Shown here: positions 9,001 through 17,309 of the stretch, piece after piece
Position numbering within the stretch: position 1 is the first letter of the stretch
Layout of the letters: every line of letters starts with the position of its first letter
Origin: JANNVK01 sp031430435
GTDB lineage: Bacteria > Acidobacteriota > Blastocatellia > Pyrinomonadales > Pyrinomonadaceae
Assembly (NCBI GenBank): GCA_031430435.1
Contig: JANPBM010000040.1
Coordinates: forward strand, 29,212 to 93,211
Length of the DNA stretch: 64,000 nt
Reading direction: 5' to 3'
Position numbers and translations under genes: made by a program
Notes under the pieces: generated by a model
What the model was told of the DNA's origin: nothing
What the model saw: the letters and a program-made list of their open reading frames with translations, nothing else
The model's database searches: none

Positions 9001-9909
9001 TTATCCGGCATTTCTGATTATATTTTCGACAATCAGCAAAAACATCGCGGGTTTATCTTCGGTCGTTGCCGGCACAAGGCTTTCCAAATACGGTTGCAAC
9101 AACAAAAGAATTGATTGCGAGCCGTTGAAAATTGTGTGTAAAGCTATACACGGCAACAGGTTTCCGGTTTTTTCGCGTACCAATGTCAAAACTAAACTCA
9201 GAACACAAATCGTCAAAATCGTTGCAGTATCGGGATAATACTGCGGAACGTGAACGGCGGCAAAAAGTCCGGTCGTGATTGCAATCGCCAAAACAACACC
9301 GAAACTTTTGCGAAATGCCGAGTATAAAATTCCGCGATAAATTACTTCTTCGACCAACGGCGCAGTGAAAGTCGCCATAAACGCGACAACATAAACGACC
9401 GTTCGGGAACTTTCCAAAATATGTTTCAACTCGTTATCTTGCGAACCGAAAATATAACTCATTCCCGCCGCATAAAAGTAAAAAAGCGCGACAACCACGA
9501 AGCACATCCAAACGCGGAATCCGTTCATGCTCCAACCGAGCGCTTGGGTAAACGATATTTTGCCGAGTTTTGTAATAATCGCCCAAGCAAGCAGAATCGT
9601 TAAAATATGAGCAACGATAACCGAAGAAATCGCTGTCAAAATCAGCACCGGATCGTCTCGCAACATCTTCGGCAAATCCATCGCCCGCAAAACTTCCAAC
9701 GCTTGGGCGACACTCAAATCACTCGCCTTCATTTCGCGGTTAACCAAATACGAAAAAACAAAAATGGTTTGGGTCGCAAAGATAAAACCGACGCTTGCCA
9801 ACCAAACTAAAAACGCCGCAACCGGATGCCAATGCGGATTATTCGGCGTAATTTCTTCGGTAATTTGTTTTTCGCGCGGACTTGGGATAAATGTTTCGAT
9901 ATTTTCCAT
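9001..9909 (-). CDS. CPBP family intramembrane glutamic protease (CAAX/Abi-like)
   Basis: Polytopic inner-membrane protease of the Rce1/CAAX-CPBP family, 302 residues from ATG 9909. Longer in-frame starts run into the divergent kdsB promoter. Catalytic motifs are intact: EEVIYRGIL (EExxxR) at the first active helix, FAAVHVPQYY (FxxxH), and LHTIFN (HxxxN). About seven hydrophobic helices are visible. Bacterial members process peptides or act in immunity and bacteriocin tolerance. Next to kdsB there is no clear partner, so its substrate is unknown. Confidence 0.88.
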   Translation of the reverse strand: MENIETFIPSPREKQITEEITPNNPHWHPVAAFLVWLASVGFIFATQTIFVFSYLVNREMKASDLSVAQALEVLRAMDLPKMLRDDPVLILTAISSVIVAHILTILLAWAIITKLGKISFTQALGWSMNGFRVWMCFVVVALFYFYAAGMSYIFGSQDNELKHILESSRTVVYVVAFMATFTAPLVEEVIYRGILYSAFRKSFGVVLAIAITTGLFAAVHVPQYYPDTATILTICVLSLVLTLVREKTGNLLPCIALHTIFNGSQSILLLLQPYLESLVPATTEDKPAMFLLIVENIIRNAG

Positions 9910-9985
9910 TCCCAAAAGTGTAACCAATAAACATTCGTAACTCAAACGTTGAAATTTTATCGAAAAAAAGATAGATTCAGAATCC

Positions 9986-10786
9986 GTGAAAGAGTCGCAC
10001 AACAATCAACTTCAATCCGTTTTTGCAATCATTCCCGCACGTTTTAATTCTTCGCGTTTGCCGGCGAAATTGTTGCGTCCATTGGGCGATAAACCGTTGA
10101 TTTTGCATACTTTAGAGCAAACCAAAAAAGCCTCGAACATCAGTCGTGTAATTGTGGCGACCGACGACGAACGTATTTTTCGGGTAATTGTCGAAAGCGG
10201 AAACGAAGCCGTGATGACTTCGCCGAATCATCAATCGGGAAGCGACCGAATCGCCGAAGTTGCCGAAACTTTGCCCGAAAATTCGATTATCGTCAACGTC
10301 CAAGGCGATGAACCGCTGATTTCGCCAAACACAATCGAACAAGCCGTCGATGTTTTATTGAATGATGCAAGTATTGTCATGTCAACAACTTGCGAAATAA
10401 TTTACGACGCAAAAGATGTTTTAAGTCCGGATGTTGTCAAAGTTGTCACGGACGAAAACGGGTTTGCTCTGTATTTTTCGCGGTCGCCGATTCCGTTTCC
10501 GCGCGATTTGGTCAAAAAATTCGGCAGTTTGGAAAATGCGTTTGAAAACGACAAGAGTTTGCCGGAAACTTTCAAAAAACACACCGGTTTATATGTTTAT
10601 CGCCGCGAATTTTTGTTGGCATTTACAAAAATACCGCCAAGTAATTTGGAAAAAACAGAGATGCTCGAACAACTTCGGGCGTTAGAAAACGGCTCGAAAA
10701 TAAAGGTTGTCGAAGTCCGAGAAAGTTCTGTCGGCGTTGATACTTTAGAAGATTATGAGCGAGTCAAATTGCATTTGGGCGTTTAG
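9986..10786 (+). CDS. kdsB: 3-deoxy-manno-octulosonate cytidylyltransferase
   Basis: Activates Kdo with CTP to CMP-Kdo for the lipopolysaccharide inner core, in the cytoplasm. The N-terminal nucleotide site IIPARFNSSRLPAK, then TDDERIF, SGSDRIAEV, NVQGDEPLI, the RSPIPFPRD loop, HTGLYVYRREFL and EMLEQLRALENG run in the family order over 266 residues. GTG at 9986 is the first usable start and has no strong Shine-Dalgarno. The gene is divergent from the CPBP gene over 76 bp. With lpxD in this window it shows that the cell makes LPS. Confidence 0.94.
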   Translation: MKESHNNQLQSVFAIIPARFNSSRLPAKLLRPLGDKPLILHTLEQTKKASNISRVIVATDDERIFRVIVESGNEAVMTSPNHQSGSDRIAEVAETLPENSIIVNVQGDEPLISPNTIEQAVDVLLNDASIVMSTTCEIIYDAKDVLSPDVVKVVTDENGFALYFSRSPIPFPRDLVKKFGSLENAFENDKSLPETFKKHTGLYVYRREFLLAFTKIPPSNLEKTEMLEQLRALENGSKIKVVEVRESSVGVDTLEDYERVKLHLGV

Positions 10787-10898
10787 TTTCTCTTAGTAAA
10801 ACTCGGTATTTTTCACTCTTTCCGCCTTTCTCAAAGAAAATTCGTTTACTAATCCGCAATTAAGTTTTACCATTGAAAAAACAAAGGGATTTTTTTGC

Positions 10899-12146
10899 AT
10901 GACGAATAAAATTAAACTTGGCGCGATTGTTATTTTGCTTTCAACTTTAACGGTTTTTGCTCAAACAAAAGCCCGGAAACTGAATGTTTCGGAAGAACTG
11001 AAAAAAAGTGCGGTTGAATTACTGCGTGAAATTCCGCAAGATGTCGTTAAATTACAATCGCCGACGAATAGAATAAATTATTTGCTGAAACTTGCGAATT
11101 TGCTGTGGGAATTCGATGAAGACGAATCTCGCGGCTTGTATAAAACCGCGATGAACGAAATTATTCAAGATATTGCCGAATTTTATGCGGAAGAGCCGGA
11201 AGAATCGAAACTTTATACGCATCAAATGCTAAAGTTTCACGCACTGAATACAAAATTGACTTTTCGCAAGGATTTAATTTTAGAGTTGCTTCGGAAAGAT
11301 TCGGATTTGGCGGAATATCTCTTTAAGAAATCGTCTAACCTTCCGATTCAAACTGATTTTTTATTTGCCTTGGACTCTCAAAATAAAGAATTACAAATCA
11401 AAATTGCGGAACCTAAGAGCAAAACATCAAACCCGGCTTCGATCAAGCAAGACAATAAATCTAAGAAAAGCAAGTTTGATGAAGTGTTTTCAAAACTGTC
11501 GAGAGTCAGGTATAAAAACGTCAAAAGCCCTGTGTCGGAAAAAGAAAGAAAGCGAATTAACGATAAACTCGGCAAAGAAAAATTAACTGATGAGGAAAAG
11601 CAGAATCTCTCAGCGGATTTTTTCACACAAATACCGCCGGATCGAAAATCGGCAGAGTTTTTTTGGCTTGAAAATGCAGGAAATATGGCGAAAGCGGGCG
11701 AAGTTGAATTTGCGGTTGAAATACTCAAGCAAGCAAAGCTAATCGTGCCGGCAGAAAATAAAACGGCGGACGATGTCATACTGAGTTTGGAGTTTGCAAA
11801 AGTTTACAGTTTGATTGATCCGGATCAGTCGTTTCATATTTTGGAAAGCACGATTCCGGTTTTGAATTCCGCTTTGGAAGATTATATAAAAGTAAGAATA
11901 TTCAGCGGAACCGACCTTAATTTTATTGAAAACGGCGAAATAATTATGTTCGCCGCGAAACAAGACGGCGAGTTTATCAAGACAGTTTTCCAAAATTTGG
12001 CGGACAAAGAAAAAACCATCAGAAACCTGGCTGATGTCGATTTTTTACGCGCCAAAAATTTAGCCGACAAGTTCAATCGCCCCGAACTTAAAATTGAAAT
12101 GAAGTTATTGATTATAAATAATTTGCTCGAACAACCGCATTTATAA
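10899..12146 (+). CDS. Secreted protein of unknown function, paralogue of the next gene
   Basis: Not a family I recognise. A signal peptide (KIKLGAIVILLSTLTVFAQ) is followed by about 390 mostly helical residues. A conserved block near the N-terminus, INYLLKLANLLWEFDEDESR, recurs in the downstream gene as VSYLLKTANLLWQIDKNQSR. Both proteins also end with a similar element (LADKFNRPELKIEMKLLIIN here). The two are therefore diverged tandem duplicates. Helical hairpin spacing suggests a TPR- or HEAT-like repeat fold. A Lys/Ser-rich insert lies around residues 165-200. The genes are probably co-transcribed (77 bp apart). Confidence 0.75.
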   Translation: MTNKIKLGAIVILLSTLTVFAQTKARKLNVSEELKKSAVELLREIPQDVVKLQSPTNRINYLLKLANLLWEFDEDESRGLYKTAMNEIIQDIAEFYAEEPEESKLYTHQMLKFHALNTKLTFRKDLILELLRKDSDLAEYLFKKSSNLPIQTDFLFALDSQNKELQIKIAEPKSKTSNPASIKQDNKSKKSKFDEVFSKLSRVRYKNVKSPVSEKERKRINDKLGKEKLTDEEKQNLSADFFTQIPPDRKSAEFFWLENAGNMAKAGEVEFAVEILKQAKLIVPAENKTADDVILSLEFAKVYSLIDPDQSFHILESTIPVLNSALEDYIKVRIFSGTDLNFIENGEIIMFAAKQDGEFIKTVFQNLADKEKTIRNLADVDFLRAKNLADKFNRPELKIEMKLLIINNLLEQPHL

Positions 12147-12223
12147 TCAGAGACTGAGCCAAAAGTCATCGATAATGAATTGATTGCAACTTTTGGTTTA
12201 ATTAAGCCGTGAACTTGAAAATT

Positions 12224-13861
12224 ATGGTTAAAAATATCTTCACGATTCTGATGTTTGCCGCCTTTTTCGGGCAACTGCCGTTATTTGCTCAAGCGACCGA
12301 CAAAAAGCCGCCGAAACAAACTCCGCCGAAAGTCGCTGTTCCGACAATCGACATTTCAAACGAGTTGAAAGCGCAGGTTGCCGATTATTTACAACAAAAC
12401 GTTTCGCTTTCGCTCAGTTTGAGTTTAGACGAAAACCGCGTTTCATATTTACTGAAAACTGCGAATCTGCTTTGGCAAATCGACAAAAATCAGTCTCGCC
12501 AAGTCTTTCGCGCGTCGTTTGAAGACATTCGCAAAATCGTTTCGCAAACTGATTTTGAAATGAACGAACTCGATAAAATCCTCGACACCGAACTTTCAAA
12601 ACCTGCCTTGCAAAAAGAAGTTTTCGCAAAACTCGGAAAAATAAACGCTTTAACTTTGGCGGTTACGACCCAAGTTTCCCCGACCAATCCGCAAATCGGG
12701 TACGCTTTTTTTGAAGAATTGAAAATGTCGATTACTAACGAGCAGTTGCGAAAAAGTTTTGACCGAAGCATAAGTTTGCTGCAAATTCCGCTATTGGACG
12801 AAATTGCCGAAAAAAATATTGACAGAGCATTAACTTTGGCATATAAACGACTTAAAGAACAAGGGTTTTTTGAGGATTCAATAGATTTACTTTTGACGGT
12901 TCTAAAAAAAGAGCCTAAAAAAGCTAATAATTTTGCCAAAACAATTTTGCAAAGTATTAAATCTTCAAAAAATGTGAGGCAGTATTTCAGCTCGATGCAA
13001 CGGTTGCTTCAAATCGGGAAAGATAATTTGTCTGTAACCTCGAACCAAAAACCTCTTTTCAGCAAATCCGAATCAGACAGCTTGTCAGAGTTGATTGATT
13101 CATACCTTTATAATCCCGAAACAAAAATAATAAATTCTCCCGCCAACTCCGCAAATCTTTTAACTCCGCGCGAAGAATTAATCCGCGCAAAATTGCTGAA
13201 CGACGTAATCAAAACAATGTCTGCGGGTAAAAGTGAGGCGAAAATGCTGTTTCAAAAAGAACTTGCGGCAATGATTAAACCGCTTGAAAATAAAAAATTG
13301 CCGACGGTTGAGAAAAAACGAATTATTGAAGCCGCGAGACAGAAAATTTTGCTCGTTAAAGACACTCAATTTCGGTTTGAAATGTTACTGTTGCTTTCAC
13401 AAAAAGCGTTGCAAACCGATGAGAAAGAACCTGCGTCCCAAATTTTGCTTGAAGCCGAATTGATCAATAAAACTTTTCCGAAAGATTTGACGGATTTCGC
13501 CAATAATTGGTTGCTTGCCGAATCGTATTTCGGCGCTGATGCCGACAAATCTTTTATTATCGTCGAAAATATATTTTTGCAACTCAACCAAGTCATCAAT
13601 GCTTACGCGCTTTTTAACGAATTTTTGGGCGGCGAAACTTTTTTGGAATCAGCCGAAGTAAAAATGGAAAGCGTCGGGAACGCAAAAGTTATCGGCTTGG
13701 AAAAATTGAAAAGCCCGTTGATGAAAAGCCTTGCCGAACGAGATTTTACTCGCACCGCAAATCTTTCAAACAGATTTGACCGTGCCGAATTCAGACTCGA
13801 AGCAAGGATTCAGATTTGTCGGGCAATTCTCGAACCGCCGAAGAAAAACGAGAAGCAGTAG
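12224..13861 (+). CDS. Secreted helical protein of unknown function, paralogue of the previous gene
   Basis: 545 residues from ATG 12224; a GTG five codons earlier (12209) is possible. Signal peptide, then a proline/lysine stretch (KKPPKQTPPKVAVP), then the shared YLLKTANLLWQIDKNQSR block and the shared C-terminal FDRAEFRLEARIQICRAIL. It is longer than its neighbour by about 130 residues of additional helical repeats. Function is unknown; a periplasmic or surface scaffold is possible. After its stop the intergenic sequence carries AGCAGTAGGCAGAAGACAGT, one of the short low-complexity words seen several times in the window. Confidence 0.75.
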   Translation: MVKNIFTILMFAAFFGQLPLFAQATDKKPPKQTPPKVAVPTIDISNELKAQVADYLQQNVSLSLSLSLDENRVSYLLKTANLLWQIDKNQSRQVFRASFEDIRKIVSQTDFEMNELDKILDTELSKPALQKEVFAKLGKINALTLAVTTQVSPTNPQIGYAFFEELKMSITNEQLRKSFDRSISLLQIPLLDEIAEKNIDRALTLAYKRLKEQGFFEDSIDLLLTVLKKEPKKANNFAKTILQSIKSSKNVRQYFSSMQRLLQIGKDNLSVTSNQKPLFSKSESDSLSELIDSYLYNPETKIINSPANSANLLTPREELIRAKLLNDVIKTMSAGKSEAKMLFQKELAAMIKPLENKKLPTVEKKRIIEAARQKILLVKDTQFRFEMLLLLSQKALQTDEKEPASQILLEAELINKTFPKDLTDFANNWLLAESYFGADADKSFIIVENIFLQLNQVINAYALFNEFLGGETFLESAEVKMESVGNAKVIGLEKLKSPLMKSLAERDFTRTANLSNRFDRAEFRLEARIQICRAILEPPKKNEKQ

Positions 13862-14137
13862 GCAGAAGACAGTAAAGAACAAGGTAAGCAAAGCAGGTCA
13901 GAATATATTTTCGGGTTTAAGTCGGCGCGTAATTCTACATACAACCCGAAAGTCTTGACAACGCGCTTAAAAATTAAGAATTGCCGAAAAATATCGGTTC
14001 GACGAATTTTATTTTGTAACACTTGCCGAAAGTGTCATAGTCGCCGACACAATTTTATGTAAAGTATGCACAATCTAGTGTAAACTACGAGAAATATTGT
14101 TTTGACGGGAATATCCGAAGTTAAAACTTAAATTATT

Positions 14138-15175
14138 ATGAATAAAATACTTGTGTTAATCATTGCCGTTTGCGGTTTCTGCCAACTTTCAAACGCCCAA
14201 ATTACGCCGGCGCCGTCATCGGCTGACGCGGTTATAACTGTGTATGATAACGACAAAGCGGTCGGTTCGGGCGTTGTCGTCGGAGCAGACGGATATATTT
14301 TAACGGCGTTGCATTTGGTCAAAACCGCCGATCGTATCAGCATTAAATCGAGCTCGGGCGAAATTTACGACGACGCGAAAATTGTCCGAAAAGACGAACG
14401 CCGAAACATCGCCTTGTTGCAAGTTATCGCGGGCGGACTGAAAGTTTTAACGACTCGGAGTGCCGAAGAACCTGCGGTCGGGACTGAAATTACGATAATT
14501 TCAAACGGTTCGGGCGACAAAAACACCATCGCTAAAAGTGCAATCTTTAACGGAAATTTACTCGCCGACAACATCGCCGGAGCAGGCACGGGTTATCGTC
14601 TGTTTTTGTTTGAAACAAAATTTACGGATAATCAAATCGGCGGACTTTTGCTCGACGGTAAAAATCGTCCGATCGGAATCGTAACCGCAAATCCGGAAGT
14701 GAAACTGCAAAATATCGCCGTTCCTTTTTCGAGCATTTCGGGTTTGATTCCGACGGTCAAAGCCGATGCAAACGAAGCTCAAACTACCGCCGTGACAGCC
14801 GTAAAACAACCTGAGACACCGACAAAGAAAGTCAGACAATCCGTCGCCGATGTTTTACGAACCGCCGAAACCGTTTATGTTAAAAGCCACACCGGTTTTA
14901 TTAAAGATCCCGCGTTCATCGCCGAATTGATGAAAAATACGGATTTTGCCGAATGGGGTTGGTCATTTACGAACGATAAAGAGAACGCGGATTTAATCAT
15001 CGAAGTTGACAGATTGGCTCTCGTTATCAAATTTACGTTTAAGGTTTACAGCATCAAACACGGCATTATTATTGCTTCGGGCAATAAACACACCAACGAT
15101 TTCGATTTCGGTTCGCCCGATTTGGTGCGAGAAATTATCAAACGCATCAAATTGCAAAAAGCCATTGTCAGATAA
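14138..15175 (+). CDS. Exported trypsin-like (HtrA-fold) protein, catalytic triad degraded
   Basis: A signal peptide ending near SNAQ precedes a domain aligned with HtrA/S1C proteases: GSGVVVGADGYILTALHLV with the catalytic His at 59. At the Asp position (normally D-L-A-L-L) the protein has Asn90 (RRNIALLQV). At the nucleophile (normally GNSGGP) it reads DNQIGGLLL with Ile167. It should therefore be inactive and act as a binding or structural protein. Residues about 225-345 form a separate alpha/beta domain (VADVLRTAETVYVKSHTGF, ending RIKLQKAIVR) unlike the PDZ domain of real HtrA proteins. 92 bp separate it from lpxD. Confidence 0.8.
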   Translation: MNKILVLIIAVCGFCQLSNAQITPAPSSADAVITVYDNDKAVGSGVVVGADGYILTALHLVKTADRISIKSSSGEIYDDAKIVRKDERRNIALLQVIAGGLKVLTTRSAEEPAVGTEITIISNGSGDKNTIAKSAIFNGNLLADNIAGAGTGYRLFLFETKFTDNQIGGLLLDGKNRPIGIVTANPEVKLQNIAVPFSSISGLIPTVKADANEAQTTAVTAVKQPETPTKKVRQSVADVLRTAETVYVKSHTGFIKDPAFIAELMKNTDFAEWGWSFTNDKENADLIIEVDRLALVIKFTFKVYSIKHGIIIASGNKHTNDFDFGSPDLVREIIKRIKLQKAIVR

Positions 15176-15267
15176 AAAGAAAGTAAAAACCTAAGACTTG
15201 CGGACAAAGATTTCTTCGATGTCCGCATTTTCATTTTTCGCCGTCAAACTGTATATTTGAATCAATT

Positions 15268-16299
15268 ATGAAACTCTCGGAATTAGCCGAATTAACCTTT
15301 TCAACCATCGAACGCGGCGATGAAAATTTAGAAATTACGGCGGCAAACGGACTGGATTCAGCCGGAAAAGGCGAGATAACTTTTCTCGCTAACCCAAAAT
15401 ACACGCCGCATATAAAAGACACCAAAGCGACCGCAATTTTCTTGAACGAAAACGTAAAAATTGAACGCGATGACATTATTGTTCTTCGTGCCAAAGACGC
15501 GTATCTCGCCTATACGCGGGCGTTGCGAATCTTTCATCCGACCGCCGAAATCGTTGCGTCAATTCATAAAACTGCCGTCATTGACGAAACCGCAACAGTC
15601 GCCGTAAATGTTGAAATAATGGCAAATGTCGTTATCGGCAGACATTGCGAGATTGCCGAAAATGTCAAAATCTTTCCGAATGTTACGATTTACGATGGCG
15701 TAAAAATCGGCAAAAATTCCGTTATTCATTCCGGCGTTTCGGTGCGTGAAAATTGCGAAATCGGCGAAAATTGCATCATTCACAACAACACGACAATCGG
15801 TTCCGACGGCTTCGGTTACGCCAAAGACGACCAAAAACATTGGCTGAAAATTCCGCAAACAGGCAAAGTTGTCTTGGAAAACGACGTGGAAATCGGTGCA
15901 AATACGGCGATAGATTGTGCGTCGGTCGGCGAAACCCGCATTTGTCGAGGTGCAAAAATTGATAATCTCGTCCAAATCGGACATTCTTGTACCGTTGAAG
16001 ACGACACGCTGATTTGTTCGCAAACAGGACTTGCAGGAAGTTCCGTGATCGGAAAACGCGTGATTTTAGCCGGACAAGTCGGCATTGCCGGACATTTGAA
16101 AGTCGGCGACGACGTTGTGATTACCGCAAAATCCGCAACTTCGCACGATGTCGAAAACGGCAAGATTTTATCGGGAATTCCGGCGTTTGAAAACCGCGAA
16201 TGGCTTCGTTCGACCGCCGCATACAGACGTTTAGGCGAGACGGCGAAAACTCTCAGAGATTTGGCGAAACGCCTGTCAGTATTAGAGAACAAGGAGTAA
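15268..16299 (+). CDS. lpxD: UDP-3-O-acylglucosamine N-acyltransferase
   Basis: Third step of lipid A synthesis: adds a 3-hydroxyacyl chain to the 2-amino group of UDP-3-O-acylglucosamine. The 343-residue protein has the LpxD layout: an N-terminal uridine-binding domain (ITFLANPKYTPHIKDTKATA), then a long left-handed beta-helix of hexapeptide repeats (IGRHCEIAENVKIFPNVTI and so on). The catalytic His region is SDGFGYAKDDQKHWLKIPQ, and the C-terminal helix ends LRDLAKRLSVLE. msrB starts 4 bp after its stop, so the two are co-transcribed. Confidence 0.95.
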   Translation: MKLSELAELTFSTIERGDENLEITAANGLDSAGKGEITFLANPKYTPHIKDTKATAIFLNENVKIERDDIIVLRAKDAYLAYTRALRIFHPTAEIVASIHKTAVIDETATVAVNVEIMANVVIGRHCEIAENVKIFPNVTIYDGVKIGKNSVIHSGVSVRENCEIGENCIIHNNTTIGSDGFGYAKDDQKHWLKIPQTGKVVLENDVEIGANTAIDCASVGETRICRGAKIDNLVQIGHSCTVEDDTLICSQTGLAGSSVIGKRVILAGQVGIAGHLKVGDDVVITAKSATSHDVENGKILSGIPAFENREWLRSTAAYRRLGETAKTLRDLAKRLSVLENKE

Positions 16300-16303
16300 A
16301 TTT

Positions 16304-16753
16304 ATGAAACAGACATCAGAAACAGGTTACGATATTACCGCAATTTCAAGCGAAGTGCGGGAAGTTTTGGCACAGGATTTAACCAAAGAGCAATATGATA
16401 TTTTGCTGAATCACGGCACGGAACCGCCGTTTTGCGGTAATTTGACCGATAACAAAGAAGACGGAAACTATGCGTGCCGATTGTGCGGTTTGCCGTTGTT
16501 TAAATCGGACGAAAAGTTTAGTTCGCGGTCGGGTTGGGCTTCTTTTTACGATGTTTTTGATGCGGAACACGTCCGCGAAATTCGTGATGTCAGTTTCGGA
16601 ATGGTTCGTATCGAAATTCGTTGTGCAAGATGCGACGGACATCTCGGACACGTTTTTGAAGACGGTCCGAAGCCGACAGGTTTACGTTATTGTTTGAATT
16701 CCGCGTCGCTCGAATTTTTTGCAAACGGCGAAGAAATTACGCAAAAGGTTTAA
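16304..16753 (+). CDS. msrB: Peptide-methionine (R)-S-oxide reductase
   Basis: Repairs methionine-R-sulfoxide in proteins. Two zinc-binding CxxC pairs (CRLCG and CARCDGHLGHVF), the SRSGWASFYDV substrate loop and the catalytic Cys in RYCLNSASLEF are all intact. The length (149 residues) is that of the cytoplasmic single-domain enzyme; there is no signal peptide. GGAG lies a few bases before ATG 16304. Its TAA overlaps the stop of the convergent YqeY gene (shared TTAA at 16750-16753). Confidence 0.95.
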   Translation: MKQTSETGYDITAISSEVREVLAQDLTKEQYDILLNHGTEPPFCGNLTDNKEDGNYACRLCGLPLFKSDEKFSSRSGWASFYDVFDAEHVREIRDVSFGMVRIEIRCARCDGHLGHVFEDGPKPTGLRYCLNSASLEFFANGEEITQKV

Positions 16754-17196
16754 CTTAATTTGGCTTTGACCGTTTCGCTGACAAGTTTTCCGTCAACCGT
16801 TTTGCCTGCCAGCTTTGCGGTTGTCGCTTTCATCACCAAGCCCATTTCTTTCATTGATGTTGCTCCAACCTCTGCGATTGCTTCGGTTACGGCGGCTTCT
16901 ATTTCTTCGGCGGTAGCTGATTGCGGCAAATAAACGTCAATATATTTAATCTCGGATTGTTCTTTGGCGGCAAGATCGTCTCGTCCCGCGTTCGTATATT
17001 GTTCGATTGAATCACGGCGTTGTTTGACCAAACTTTGCAAGGTTTTCAATACTTCGTCGTCGGTTAAATCGCTGCCTTTATCAATCTTTTTGTTCATCAA
17101 AGTTGATTTAACCATTCGCAAAGTACTTAATTTGTCGGCATCTTTCGCCCGCATCGCATCGGTTAAATCGCTGATTATTTTTTCATTCAAACTCAT
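16750..17196 (-). CDS. GatB/YqeY domain protein
   Basis: 148 residues from ATG 17196 (MSLNEKIISDLTDAMRAKD). The family resembles the tRNA-binding C-terminal domain of the GatB amidotransferase subunit. Diagnostic stretches: KLSTLRMVKSTLMNKKI, LVKQRRDSIEQYTNAGRDDL, SEIKYIDVYLPQ and the ending MGLVMKATTAKLAGKTVDGK. The role of the stand-alone protein is not established; it often lies beside rpsU and dnaG, which are not here. The upstream region is made of ATTATCAATTATCAACTATC-type simple words. Confidence 0.9.
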   Translation of the reverse strand: MSLNEKIISDLTDAMRAKDADKLSTLRMVKSTLMNKKIDKGSDLTDDEVLKTLQSLVKQRRDSIEQYTNAGRDDLAAKEQSEIKYIDVYLPQSATAEEIEAAVTEAIAEVGATSMKEMGLVMKATTAKLAGKTVDGKLVSETVKAKLS

Positions 17197-17309
17197 ATTT
17201 TTACATTTATCAATTATCAACTATCATTTAACAATTATCCTGTTATGAATGTCAAAAGCGACAAATTTACTGCTTGCGACTTCCGATTACCGGATTCTGA
17301 CTACTGTTT

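Noticed and set aside
10112..10342. Minus-strand frame inside kdsB
   Set aside because: Shadow of a certain housekeeping gene.
15559..16023. 154-codon frame antisense to lpxD
   Set aside because: lpxD is certain on the plus strand; hexapeptide repeats produce long antisense frames.
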